DNA of 64,000 nucleotides from contig JAFKLT010000035.1 in the NCBI GenBank assembly GCA_017309275.1, positions 105,819 to 169,818 on the forward strand, given 5' to 3'. This DNA comes from Sphingomonadales bacterium (GTDB lineage: Bacteria > Pseudomonadota > Alphaproteobacteria > Sphingomonadales > Sphingomonadaceae). The notes under the pieces are model-generated. The model was given only the letters and a program-made list of their open reading frames with translations. It had not been told where the DNA came from and did no database searches. Numbering within the stretch: position 1 is the stretch's first letter; each line of letters begins with the position of its first letter. Positions 7,771 to 15,532 of this stretch are shown here, piece by piece. The position numbers and the translations under genes are program-made.

Positions 7771-8438
7771 GCGCGCCGCACCTTGGCCGGCGTGACGAGT
7801 TCGCGGAGGAAGTCCTGCATCCAGATCGGAAGTGCGGCGAGGCCGTCCTTCAAGTCCTTGCGAAGGGTCCGGCCGTGCCTTGGGTCCAACAATATCGCGG
7901 AGAGCGCGTCATAGACGCGAGTGCGCTCCTCTTCGCTGCGGTCGATCACATCCTTGAGCCAATAGAGTGCTTGCACGATTCGCATTGCAGGGCGGCCAGC
8001 CCAATAGAGGCGGCTCGGAGCGGCGTGCTTGAAGGTGATTTCTTGGTTGCCGAGCGTGATCGGTTTCAGCCGCGCATCCACCAAGACCTCGATCCGCGCC
8101 GGCACAGCCGTCGTCAGGCCGAGGTCGTTAGCGGCTGTCATGCCGTCGACAACCATGCGGGCTTGGTCCCGGCGAATGACCGCCTCGATGACCGCGCGAT
8201 AATCGGGGACCGAGGGCTTGCCCGTAAGTTCGTTGTGGACGGGGCGATCGTAGAGCCCTCGATCGATGCGGCGGAGTTCGCCAGCCTTGGTCAGACGCTG
8301 TAAATTCTTGTCGATGACCTGCCGGTTGCCGAGGTCGCTGAAGTCTGCCGGGGTCCATGCTTGGCCCAGCTTTCGCTTTACTCGGCGCATGATGTTCCTG
8401 CCCACATCATCGTCGGCTCCGGACGATTTCCCCATCAT
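7767..8438 (-). CDS. AbiEi/DUF6088-type antitoxin
   Basis: A protein of about 223 residues, partner of the AbiEii toxin. It has an N-terminal winged-helix region (PADFSDLGNRQVIDKNLQRL, then GELRRIDRGLYDRP) and a C-terminal antitoxin domain with VPARIEVLVDARLKPITLGN, features of DUF6088/AbiEi proteins. Known AbiEi proteins counteract the toxin and repress their own operon by binding inverted repeats through the winged helix. The ATG at 8438 (second ATG at 8435) is preferred because the frame upstream to 8498 runs through the repeat array; no clear ribosome-binding site marks any candidate, so the start is uncertain. The stop overlaps the toxin start. Confidence 0.87.
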   Translation of the reverse strand: MMGKSSGADDDVGRNIMRRVKRKLGQAWTPADFSDLGNRQVIDKNLQRLTKAGELRRIDRGLYDRPVHNELTGKPSVPDYRAVIEAVIRRDQARMVVDGMTAANDLGLTTAVPARIEVLVDARLKPITLGNQEITFKHAAPSRLYWAGRPAMRIVQALYWLKDVIDRSEEERTRVYDALSAILLDPRHGRTLRKDLKDGLAALPIWMQDFLRELVTPAKVRRA

Positions 8439-8576
8439 GTCCGAAGCATGATACATTTTTCGGACAATGTCTATTTTAATTTGTCCGAAGCATGTCACTT
8501 CGTTCGGACGGCAATGTCCGAACCATGATGTAAACTTCAGACAGCTATGTCCGAAGCATGTTGCACTCTTCGGACA
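8438..8576. promoter_or_regulatory. Four tandem inverted-repeat operators of the abiE-like operon
   Basis: Four copies of TGTCCGAA-N13-TTCGGACA lie at 8438-8466, 8482-8510, 8515-8543 and 8548-8576. The first and fourth are perfect, the second differs at its last base (TTCGGACG) and the third at one base (TTCAGACA). Arms are 21 bp apart (two helical turns) and sites start 44, 33 and 33 bp apart, multiples of 11, so all sites face one side of the helix. The array abuts the antitoxin start, as expected for an autoregulatory operator; the number of sites implies cooperative repression. Confidence 0.85.
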
Positions 8577-8734
8577 GACAGAATGGCGCCGCGCCCAGCC
8601 TGTGGACCTTCAGCAGGAAGCCTCAAATCCTCTACTGCAAAAACCGGATTCCATTCGCACGGATTATGTGAGATTCAGCTTCACGAAAATTCGGTTGTCT
8701 AATCGATTTCGAGACGGGGCAAAGCAGAACGACA

Positions 8735-9472
8735 ATGGCTGATCACAGCGCAATAGAGTGGACCGACGCTACGTGGAACCCCGTCACAGGTTGCACGAAG
8801 ATCACCGCTGGATGCGATAACTGCTATGCCGCGCGCTTCTCCGAGCGGTTCCGTGGAGTGCCGGGCCATCCCTTCGAAAACGGGTTTGACCTGACCCTCC
8901 GGCCCGAGCGCTTGGATCAGCCACTGCGCTGGCGCCGTGGACGGATGATTTTCGTAAACTCGATGAGCGATCTCTTCCATAAGGCCATACCGACATCCTT
9001 CATCGATCGGATATTCGACACGATGGAGGCGGCCAATTGGCACACGTACCAGGTCCTGACCAAGCGGAGCCCGAGGCTCCGGGACTATATGAATGGCCGC
9101 TATGCCGACAGAAGCCCGCCCGCGCACATATGGGTAGGCGTATCCGTCGAAGACCAGAAAGGCGCGGCGCGGGTTGCCCATCTTCGTGCGGCCAAATCCG
9201 CAGTCCGCTTTCTATCGGTGGAACCTCTCATAGGCTCTGTAGGCCCTATTGACCTGAAGGACATACACTGGGTCATAGCGGGCGGAGAAAGCGGTCCCAA
9301 TGCCCGCGTGATGCGGATCGAGTGGGCACGGGAGATACGCGACGCGTGCCGAGAACAGCGCGTGCCTTTCTTCTTCAAACAATGGGGCGGATTTCGACCA
9401 AAGTCTGGCGGACGGGAGCTTGATGGCCGCGAGTGGAGTGAGTGGCCCCGCCTGACGCGGGCGGCCGGCTAA
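8735..9472 (+). CDS. DUF5131 / phage Gp37-Gp68 family protein with three-Cys motif
   Basis: A 245-residue protein of the phage Gp37/Gp68 (DUF5131) family. The N-terminus carries the three-cysteine motif, Cys20-x6-Cys27-x2-Cys30 (TGCTKITAGCDNCYA), reminiscent of iron-sulfur or radical-SAM-like proteins. Other family segments are IEWTDATWNPV, FVNSMSDLFH, VLTKR, WVGVSVE, FLSVEPLIG, VIAGGESG and a closing FFFKQWGG. Biochemical function is not established to my knowledge. It is followed without spacing by tcmP, its usual partner, so the two probably act together. No strong ribosome-binding site precedes ATG 8735. Family call is firm. Confidence 0.93.
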   Translation: MADHSAIEWTDATWNPVTGCTKITAGCDNCYAARFSERFRGVPGHPFENGFDLTLRPERLDQPLRWRRGRMIFVNSMSDLFHKAIPTSFIDRIFDTMEAANWHTYQVLTKRSPRLRDYMNGRYADRSPPAHIWVGVSVEDQKGAARVAHLRAAKSAVRFLSVEPLIGSVGPIDLKDIHWVIAGGESGPNARVMRIEWAREIRDACREQRVPFFFKQWGGFRPKSGGRELDGREWSEWPRLTRAAG

Positions 9473-10642
9473 ATGCTCGATCCGCGCTGGTACGATGGTC
9501 GGGAACAGGCGCTGGTGAAGCACACGTTCCTCGATACCTATATGCCGGCCCAAATTCCCAAGATCGTCAGCTGGGCAAACGAATTCACCTATGTCGATCT
9601 CTTTGCCGGACCGTGGCAGTCAAAGAGCGGCGATTATTCGGACACATCGTTTGGAATTGCCCTCCGCAGGATGACGGAAGCCAAAGCGAAGCAGGCGGAA
9701 CTCGGCCGTAAAGTGACCATGGTGGCTCACCTCGTTGAGAAAGATCCCGCTAATTTTGCAGAGCTAATCGACGCCGTAAAGCGCTTTCCCGACGTTGAAA
9801 TACATTGTCACCCGGGTCAGGCCGAGGATCACGCATCCGCAATCGCGACCGCCATTCCTGCGAGAGCCTTCCGGTTCGTCGTCATAGACCCCAAAGGTGT
9901 TCCCGACGTTCGGAAGTTTCGATGCTTGATCTCGCCGGATCGAACGGAAGTTCTCATGAATTTCATGTTCCAATTCGCAAACCGCTTTGCGGGATCACAG
10001 GATCGGATGCCGACACTCGAAGGATGGCTCGGCGATCTGCAAGAAAATGGCGGTTGGAGAGCGGAGTTCGCTGAACTGCGCGGATCCGAAAGAGAAGCGG
10101 CCATTTCCGAGCGCGCCCGCCAAGCGTTGCGGCGCATGGGGGACTATAAATTCGCGCCGGCGTTAACCGTCGACGAGACGGCGGTCGATCGGCCCTTGTA
10201 CAAGCTCATTTACCTGACTCGGCACCCAGCCGGCATCAAGGTGTTCCGTGACGCACACAGAAAGTCTCTCGAGACCCAAGCGACCTACAAATCGGCGAAA
10301 AAGGCGGAGACGCGGAGGGTTGCAAGCGGAATGAACGACATGTTTGCTGGCCAATCTGCCATGGAACCGGGCGAGCGAAGCGCTCGCGAAATATCCCAAG
10401 GCGAGGCGGCCGCGCGGTCAACGATGCTTCAAATCCTGTCGGAGAGCTCGGCCGATTTGAAATGGAAAGATGTCTGGCCGCGTGTGTTGGATCTTTGCGC
10501 GGTTACTTACGGCGCCCTCGGTAACATAGCTAACGACTTAAGGAAGCGCGGGCTCATAATTGTCCCTGCGTGGAGCGGCGACGTGTTGAGGCGCCCGAAG
10601 GATGATTTCTCTATCAAAATTGCTCCACACCTCGCGCCTTAA
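9473..10642 (+). CDS. tcmP: Three-Cys-motif partner protein TcmP
   Basis: A 389-residue protein of the three-Cys-motif partner family, defined by co-occurrence with Gp37/Gp68-type proteins such as the gene just upstream. Recognisable features are LVKHTFLDTYMP near the start, YVDLFAGPW (about 43-51), a methyltransferase-like glycine/Asp strand, then VEKDP and FVVIDPKG strands, which suggest a Rossmann fold. The start ATG follows the upstream stop codon directly, so the pair is one transcription unit with coupled translation. Function is unknown; the pair is often found in mobile or defence contexts, as here next to a toxin-antitoxin module. No truncation is seen. Confidence 0.92.
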   Translation: MLDPRWYDGREQALVKHTFLDTYMPAQIPKIVSWANEFTYVDLFAGPWQSKSGDYSDTSFGIALRRMTEAKAKQAELGRKVTMVAHLVEKDPANFAELIDAVKRFPDVEIHCHPGQAEDHASAIATAIPARAFRFVVIDPKGVPDVRKFRCLISPDRTEVLMNFMFQFANRFAGSQDRMPTLEGWLGDLQENGGWRAEFAELRGSEREAAISERARQALRRMGDYKFAPALTVDETAVDRPLYKLIYLTRHPAGIKVFRDAHRKSLETQATYKSAKKAETRRVASGMNDMFAGQSAMEPGERSAREISQGEAAARSTMLQILSESSADLKWKDVWPRVLDLCAVTYGALGNIANDLRKRGLIIVPAWSGDVLRRPKDDFSIKIAPHLAP

Positions 10643-10712
10643 GGAGCGGCGTCCCCTTTTCATCCCAGGAAACTAAAACCTGTCGGTCTGCTTGCGGCCA
10701 GTTCTGCTTTTC

Positions 10713-10988
10713 CTACCGCTCGGCTTTGCCTGCGGTCGGCACTTGGTGGATCATCGCGGCGTCGATCATGGCTCGATAGATTCTTCCGACTTCATCTTTG
10801 CTAACGTGGCCAGCCTCGAGCGCTGCGGCGCTGATCATCGTCATGTCGGGTTCGCGAAGAGCCATGATCGCGGCCTGTGCCTCCGGCAAATAGTCTTCCC
10901 AAAGCGACTTGCCATCCATCCGCGCATTGGGTGGATTTGCATCCAACTCGCAAAGTGCGCGGGCGACTCGTTCTAGGCCGGAGGTCAT
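10713..10988 (-). CDS. Hypothetical protein
   Basis: A 91-residue ORF from ATG 10988 (MTSGLERVARALCELDANPP), predicted mainly helical, with no signal peptide or recognised domain. Coding character is good: acidic-rich, no rare-codon runs. An alternative TTG start at 11051 would add 21 residues. It faces the TcmP gene and is divergent from the small cysteine protein at 11120, with a 130-bp gap between. Small proteins of this type are common in accessory regions of sphingomonad genomes; I infer nothing about function. Confidence 0.6.
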   Translation of the reverse strand: MTSGLERVARALCELDANPPNARMDGKSLWEDYLPEAQAAIMALREPDMTMISAAALEAGHVSKDEVGRIYRAMIDAAMIHQVPTAGKAER

Positions 10989-11119
10989 GACGCGAGAATA
11001 ACATAGAACGTCGACCTGATATGGGGGGATTTCGGTGTTTCTCACGATCAAATCGAGTCGATCCCGTGGTCCGACATCGGTGACTTTCCAAAAACTCGGT
11101 CCCTCTCTACAGCCGCCTA

Positions 11120-11344
11120 ATGGCTAGACGCTCAACCATTGCAGAACGTGTCGAGGCGCTCGTCCGGCGAATGGATGGGGCGCCCCTTTGCGACGAATGC
11201 ATTACAGACCGGCTCGACCTTTCTTCGGTGTCACAGGCAAGCGTCGCCACCGGAGCAGCTGCCGGCGTCGGAGGATTTGAGCGGCTCAAAGAGCCATGCG
11301 GCCTTTGCGGCGAGCCGCGGCACGTCATTCGTTACAAAGGCTGA
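11120..11344 (+). CDS. Small protein with two CxxC pairs
   Basis: A 74-residue basic protein. Its N-terminal half looks like a short helix-turn segment (ARRSTIAERVEALVRRMDG), followed by CDEC (about 24-27) and later CGLCG near residue 60, two CxxC knuckles that could bind zinc. The sequence between them (DRLDLSSVSQASVATGAAAG) suits the recognition helices of a small winged-helix-like protein. No ribosome-binding site is obvious. It is the first plus-strand gene before the conjugative-element genes and may belong to that element. Function unknown. Confidence 0.6.
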   Translation: MARRSTIAERVEALVRRMDGAPLCDECITDRLDLSSVSQASVATGAAAGVGGFERLKEPCGLCGEPRHVIRYKG

Positions 11345-11621
11345 ACTTCGCAATTCGCCGCGGAAAGATCGAGCGCGGCTGAATGGGCGTGCTCTGGCGC
11401 CGGCAGGCGGCGCCAGGGGCCGCGCGTTATCTTGGGCCGCGCAGCGCACTTGGCTCGCTATCCTTGCCGGACGGCGGCTGGCCCACAGGCCCGCGCGCAC
11501 GCCGCCCGGCTGCGGCCTCGCCAAGAGCGCGTTTGCCTTTGCGCGCTTCGCGCGGTTCTTTGACGCCTTGCGATAGTTACGGGGTTTGAATCGATCGGCG
11601 GTCGGCACTACGGATCCCGCA
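11345..11621. other. GC-rich non-coding stretch with inverted repeat
   Basis: No gene is supported here. CTGGCGCC (11394-11401) and GGCGCCAG (11409-11416) form a perfect 8-bp inverted repeat around a 7-base loop, and the rest is rich in GC palindromes. Open frames crossing it are long only because of GC content: they are proline/arginine/alanine-rich and resemble no family. Confidence 0.5.
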
Positions 11622-12053
11622 ATGATATTCAGTCTGTTCCTGCTCGCCTCGGTCGTTCCGGCCGGCCAATCCTTCACCTGCACCCCCGTCGCAGTCTGGG
11701 ATGGCGATGGGCCGATCTGGTGCGCGGAAGGTCCGCATGTTCGCCTTTCCGGGGTCGCCGCACGCGAAATGAATGGCAGCTGCAGTTCAGCGCATCCCTG
11801 TCCGGACGCCGATCCGGTCGCGGCGCGCGATCATCTCGTCGGCCTGCTCGGGACGCCGCAAGGGCGGAACCGGACTGGCCATATTCTCGTGCGCGGACCG
11901 GCCATGCGCTGCCTATCGCGCGGCGGGGCCGGCGGCACCCGCACCGCCGCCTTCTGCACATCGCCCCGGTCGGGCGATATCTCCTGTGCGATGACCCGCA
12001 GCGGCCTCACCGCGCGCTGGGACAAATATTGGGGTGCGCATCGCTGCGATTGA
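11622..12053 (+). CDS. Secreted thermonuclease-like (SNase-related) protein
   Basis: A 143-residue exported protein. It opens with a signal peptide (MIFSLFLLASVVPAGQS) followed by FTCTPVAVWDGDGPIWCAEG and HVRLSGVAAREMNG, the order of the first beta-strands of staphylococcal-nuclease-like proteins; HPCPDADPVAARDHLVGLLG then matches the helix region of related proteins carried by alphaproteobacterial conjugative elements. The ATG at 11622 is chosen because the signal peptide starts there. The active-site arginines of SNase are only partly recognisable, so nuclease activity is not assured. It precedes DUF736 on the same strand, in keeping with a conjugative-element origin. Confidence 0.72.
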   Translation: MIFSLFLLASVVPAGQSFTCTPVAVWDGDGPIWCAEGPHVRLSGVAAREMNGSCSSAHPCPDADPVAARDHLVGLLGTPQGRNRTGHILVRGPAMRCLSRGGAGGTRTAAFCTSPRSGDISCAMTRSGLTARWDKYWGAHRCD

Positions 12054-12309
12054 TCGGACCGGATCGGGCGGGTGGGTCAGGTGGACCGGCCTTTGAGTCC
12101 GGCGCGGATCGTTGAATGGACGCGGCGGCAGCTCTCTCTCAGTTGCTCAAGGCCACCCCTTTTCTGTCGCCTTTCTGCGGGCCCGGCTCGCCTCTGGCCG
12201 TCAACCCCATGCGGGGTTCGCCCTCGCGTTCCGCTCGGTGACGGCAGCTCGCGGTCCCTTCTTCTGGCGCCATCGGGGATGTCCCCCGAGCAACCGAAGG
12301 AGAAAGTCC

Positions 12310-12630
12310 ATGCCCACCATCGCCAACCTCAACGTCAAGGCCGACGGCAGCTTCGAAGGCACGCTCGCCACCCTCAACGTCACCGCGCAGATCGCGATTG
12401 TCCCGAACGGCCGCAAGGCCAAGGACAACGAACCCGATTATCGCATCCTCAGCCGCAAGAACGGCTTCGAACTTGGCGCAGCCTGGGTCAAGACCGCCAA
12501 ATCGACCGGCGCCGAATATATCGCAGTGACGATGTCAGCCCCCGAGTTCGGGACCATCTACGGCAATGTCGCAAACGCCCCCGGCGACGACCCGATGAAA
12601 AAGGTCATCATCTGGAACCCGCCTGCCTGA
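12310..12630 (+). CDS. DUF736 family protein
   Basis: A 106-residue DUF736 protein starting at ATG 12310, preceded by GGAGAAAG. The family begins with a short conserved segment (IANLNVKADGSFEGTLATL) and ends with KVIIWNPP, both seen here; the protein is small, soluble and beta-rich. DUF736 is a marker of alphaproteobacterial integrative conjugative elements, where it lies near relaxase and trb genes. Function is not known. The 255 bp upstream hold no gene but contain two short hairpins (AACCCC/GGGGTT near 12204 and GGGGA/TCCCC near 12275), perhaps leader structure. Two strong hairpins follow the stop. Confidence 0.92.
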   Translation: MPTIANLNVKADGSFEGTLATLNVTAQIAIVPNGRKAKDNEPDYRILSRKNGFELGAAWVKTAKSTGAEYIAVTMSAPEFGTIYGNVANAPGDDPMKKVIIWNPPA

Positions 12631-12640
12631 CGGGCACCCC

Positions 12641-12662
12641 GGCTCCGCCTTCGGGCGGAGCC
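12641..12662 (+). terminator. Hairpin after the DUF736 gene
   Basis: GGCTCCGCC-TTCG-GGCGGAGCC is a perfect 9-bp stem with a stable TTCG loop, 10 bp after the DUF736 stop, followed by a partly T-rich GATTGATTT. It probably ends the transcript or protects its 3' end. Confidence 0.6.
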
Positions 12663-12680
12663 GATTGATTTCATCACGTG

Positions 12681-12706
12681 AAGGCGGTCCTCTGGGCCGC
12701 CTTTTC
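12681..12706 (+). terminator. Intrinsic terminator downstream of DUF736
   Basis: AAGGCGG (12681-12687) pairs with CCGCCTT (12697-12703), with the inner bases extending the stem, and is followed by TTTT. This is a second stop signal behind the 12641 hairpin. Confidence 0.65.
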
Positions 12707-13102
12707 GTGTCTTGTGCTGACGAGTGTGGGTTTCCGGGGCCCGGCACTCGGTTATCCTCCTTTTCGGCGACTGGGCTGTCGCAGACGACGAGTGCCGCGC
12801 ATGTTGCGAACGGCAGAATGTCGACAGGTCTTCGAAATGAAAGGTCAGCGAGGGGGCCGGGACGCGGCGGCGAACCGGGGGCGGGTGGGGCGTGGGGGCT
12901 CTGCCGCATGGGATCGGGCCATACCCGCTCTCGATTGCCGCTGATCCCTTGGCCGAGGCCAGGCCTCCTTCAATCAACCCGTGAAGGGTCCCCACGCTTC
13001 GCTCGGGCCGCGGCTTCGCGCGCGGTGATTGCGGCCTGTCCCCGTCCGGCGGGGCGCCTGTCGAGCGGGAATGGCCCGCTCCCAAGGACAGGAGTTGATC
13101 CC
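12707..13102. other. Gap without a supported gene
   Basis: Long frames exist on both strands but are GC-driven and arginine/proline-rich. In intact conjugative elements the relaxase, coupling protein and trbB-trbF genes would lie between DUF736 and trbG; they are missing, so this stretch probably covers a deletion junction. Confidence 0.45.
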
Positions 13103-13234
13103 ATGCCGCTTTCCACCGCCCAGTCGCTCGGATGGAGCCTCGCCCGGACCATGATGACCGTGATCATCCTCATCGAGACCAGCGCCGGATATTCGGTCAT
13201 GCCGCTCGACTGGTCGAAGGAACTCAGCCAATGA
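13103..13234 (+). CDS. 43-residue ORF coupled to trbG, possible trbF remnant
   Basis: A 43-codon ORF with CAGGAG 8 bp before ATG 13103; its stop overlaps the trbG start (ATGA), so it is translated and coupled. A hydrophobic middle (TMMTVIILIETSAGYSVM) could span the membrane. The last residues, LDWSKELSQ, resemble the C-terminus of TrbF/VirB8-type proteins, and trbF is the normal gene before trbG. It may therefore be the fused end of a deleted trbF. The alternative is a genuine small membrane protein of the element. The TrbF resemblance is from memory of the family and covers few residues. Confidence 0.5.
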   Translation: MPLSTAQSLGWSLARTMMTVIILIETSAGYSVMPLDWSKELSQ

Positions 13235-14085
13235 CGCGATATCCTCTGCTTCCGATCGCACTCGGAGCCATGCTGTCCCTCCTTGCGGCGCCCGCCGCGG
13301 CGAGCGAGGCCGCCGATCCCCGCCAGCGCGTCGGCCGCGCCAACGCCGAGGCGCGCGTGCAGCCCGACCGGCAAGGCTATCGGAACGCCATCCAGCAATA
13401 TGCCTGGTCCGAAGGCGCGCTCTTTCAGGTCTATGCTGCGCCAGGGCAGGTCACCGATATCGTCCTTCAGGAAGGCGAACAGCTCGTCGGCCCGGGGCCG
13501 GTCGCCGCGGGCGACACGGTGCGCTGGATCATCGGCGATACGGTCAGCGGGACCGGGGCCCGGCGGCGCGTGCATATTCTGGCGAAACCCACCCGATCCG
13601 ATATCGCCACGAATCTCATCATCAACACCGACCGGCGCACCTATCATGTCGAGCTGCGCGCGACCGCCGCGGCCTATATGGCATCGGTATCCTGGACCTA
13701 TCCCGCCGATGAGCTGATCGCCTTGCAGCTTGCCGAGGCCGAGGCGGCGAGGGTGGCGCCCGTTGCCGGGGCGATCGATCTCGCCGCGCTCAACTTCCGC
13801 TACCGCATCGCAGGCGACAAGGCCGCGTGGCGGCCGGTGCGCGCCTTCGACGACTCGCGCCAGCTAATCATCGAATTCGGTGAGGATATCGCCACCGGCG
13901 ATATGCCGCCACTCTTCGTCATCGGCGGCAGCGGCGAGGCAGAGCTTGTCAACTACCGGGTGCAGGGCCGCTACATGATCGTCGACCGCCTTTTCGAGCG
14001 CGGCGAACTCCGCTTGGGCGCCGGAAAGCAGGCCCGCGTCGTTCGGATCAAGCGTGAAATGCCGCGCCGCCGGGGGCGGTCGTGA
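13231..14085 (+). CDS. trbG: Conjugal transfer protein TrbG (VirB9-like)
   Basis: A 284-residue periplasmic/outer-membrane component of the Trb mating channel. A signal peptide spans about residues 1-23 (LLPIALGAMLSLLAAPAAAS). The VirB9-family N-domain is seen in YAWSEGALFQVYAAPGQVTDIVLQEGE and RRVHILAKPTRSDIATNLII (each quoted in part), followed by the YHVELR strand and a linker; the C-terminal domain contains FDDSRQLIIEF and NYRVQGRYMIVDRLF. ATG 13231 overlaps the stop of the 43-residue ORF, and the end overlaps trbI as GTGA. The gene is full length, but with most trb genes absent no working mating channel is encoded here. Confidence 0.94.
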   Translation: MTRYPLLPIALGAMLSLLAAPAAASEAADPRQRVGRANAEARVQPDRQGYRNAIQQYAWSEGALFQVYAAPGQVTDIVLQEGEQLVGPGPVAAGDTVRWIIGDTVSGTGARRRVHILAKPTRSDIATNLIINTDRRTYHVELRATAAAYMASVSWTYPADELIALQLAEAEAARVAPVAGAIDLAALNFRYRIAGDKAAWRPVRAFDDSRQLIIEFGEDIATGDMPPLFVIGGSGEAELVNYRVQGRYMIVDRLFERGELRLGAGKQARVVRIKREMPRRRGRS

Positions 14086-15314
14086 CCGGGCCGGCAAGCG
14101 AGGCGGTGGCGCCCGCCGACGTGCCGGAAGCGGGCGAGCGCACGGCGCCCGGCCCGGAGGTCGATCCTTTTCGGCTACGCGGCGACACGCCGCGGGTCAT
14201 GCGGCTTTCGCGCAAGGCGCTCGCGATGATCGGCGCTGCCGGCGGCACCGCGATCGGCGGCGCTCTGCTCTGGGCGCTGCAACCCGTAGCCCCGAAGACC
14301 GCCGAGAATCTCTACACGGCCGATGGAGCGAATCGCGCCGAAGTCGTCACCGGTGCGCCCGCCGACTATGGCAAGGTGCCGAAGCTCGGACCGCCGCTAC
14401 CCGGCGATCTCGGGCGACCGATCGTCTCGGCGCAGCAGAACGGCGAGACGATCCCGGTGCCGCCGATGGGAAATCCGCCCGCCGGCGGGCGCTCACCCGC
14501 CGACAAGGCGCGCGATCGGGCGCGGCTGGAGCGCGAGGCCGCCACGGCGAGCCGGATATTCCTTGGAGGAGGGACCTCGGGCGCGCCGGTGGCAGACGCG
14601 CAGCGTGGATCGATCGAACCGTCCGCCGCGACCATGTCGGCACCCGAAGGCGGCGCGCGGACTCCGGCGGCGGCGCGGCGCGCCTTTCTCGCGGGCGGCT
14701 CCGCCGAACCGTTCGAGAGTGCCGAGCGCCTTCATGCGCCTGCTTCGCCATACATCCTTCAGGCGGGAAGTCTCATTCCGGCCGCGCTGATCACTGGGAT
14801 CAGGTCCGACCTTCCCGGACAGGTCACGGCGCAGGTGACCCAGAATGTCTACGATAGCCCGACGGGTCGCATTCTCCTCATTCCGCAGGGTGCCCGGCTG
14901 ATCGGCGACTATGACAGCGAAATATCCGTGGGGCAGGAGCGCGTCTTGCTGGCCTGGAACCGGTTGATCCTGCCCGGTGGCCGATCGATCCGGCTCGATC
15001 GTCAGCCCGGCGCCGATGCGCGGGGCATGGCGGGGATTGCCGATCGCACCGACCATCATTGGGGGTCGATGCTGCGCGCGGCGCTCGTCTCTTCGTTGCT
15101 CGGCGTCGGAGCCGAACTTGGCTCGGACGGGGATGATGCGCTCGTGCGGGCGCTTCGCGACGGGCCGCAGGATACGGTCAACCAGTCGGGACGGCGGCTC
15201 GTCGAGCGTCAGATGAACATCCCGCCAACCCTCACGATCCGCCCCGGCTTCGCTTTGCGGGTCCTTGTCACACGCGATCTGATACTCGAACCGCCGGCGG
15301 GTGCGGCCCCATGA
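14082..15314 (+). CDS. trbI: Conjugal transfer protein TrbI (VirB10-like)
   Basis: A 410-residue VirB10/TrbI protein that would bridge inner and outer membranes in the mating channel. It has a cytoplasmic N-terminus, one membrane segment near residues 45-65 (ALAMIGAAGGTAIGGALLWA), a proline/alanine-rich periplasmic linker, and the C-terminal barrel domain with LQAGSLIPAALITGIRSDLP, GQVTAQVTQNVYDSPTG and LLIPQGARLIGDYDS. The GTG start at 14082 overlaps the trbG stop; the end overlaps the DUF2274 start (ATGA). The order trbG-trbI-DUF2274 is the normal 3' end of this trb cluster type. Full length and apparently intact. Confidence 0.95.
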   Translation: MTGPASEAVAPADVPEAGERTAPGPEVDPFRLRGDTPRVMRLSRKALAMIGAAGGTAIGGALLWALQPVAPKTAENLYTADGANRAEVVTGAPADYGKVPKLGPPLPGDLGRPIVSAQQNGETIPVPPMGNPPAGGRSPADKARDRARLEREAATASRIFLGGGTSGAPVADAQRGSIEPSAATMSAPEGGARTPAAARRAFLAGGSAEPFESAERLHAPASPYILQAGSLIPAALITGIRSDLPGQVTAQVTQNVYDSPTGRILLIPQGARLIGDYDSEISVGQERVLLAWNRLILPGGRSIRLDRQPGADARGMAGIADRTDHHWGSMLRAALVSSLLGVGAELGSDGDDALVRALRDGPQDTVNQSGRRLVERQMNIPPTLTIRPGFALRVLVTRDLILEPPAGAAP

Positions 15315-15532
15315 GCAAGCTGCGCCTAGGCCCCATCGCCGACGACAAGCCCGTGAAGCTGTCGATCGAATTGACGGGATCCCTCCATCGCGAATTGCTC
15401 GTCTATGCCGAGGTGCATGCGAAGGCTAATGGCCTCGCGGCGCCTATGGCGCCGGAAAAGATCGCGGTGCCGATGATCGAGCGCTTTATCGCGACCGATC
15501 GTGGATTTGCGACGGAACGGCGGCGGCGCTGA
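15311..15532 (+). CDS. DUF2274 family protein
   Basis: A 73-residue DUF2274 protein, the small gene that regularly closes alphaproteobacterial trb clusters of conjugative elements. It starts at ATG 15311 overlapping the trbI stop. The family opening KLRLGPIADDKPVKLSIEL and the segment SLHRELLVYAEVH are present; a C-terminal helix ends in a basic tail (ATERRRR). The fold may be ribbon-helix-helix-like, but no function is established. It marks the right end of the recognisable element. Confidence 0.92.
   Translation: MSKLRLGPIADDKPVKLSIELTGSLHRELLVYAEVHAKANGLAAPMAPEKIAVPMIERFIATDRGFATERRRR

Noticed and set aside
8438-8576. Repeat array considered as CRISPR
   Set aside because: Units are inverted repeats only 33-44 bp apart, with no unique 30-bp spacers and no cas genes; operator sites explain them better.
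11231-11683. 150-codon minus-strand ORF rich in Arg, Ala and Pro
   Set aside because: It overlaps two better-supported plus-strand genes and its composition is that of GC-rich shadow frames; no start signal or family resemblance.
12558-13234. Long overlapping ORFs on both strands between DUF736 and trbG
   Set aside because: Both strands are open only because of GC content; products are low-complexity and unlike any family. The short coupled ORF at 13103 is the credible one.
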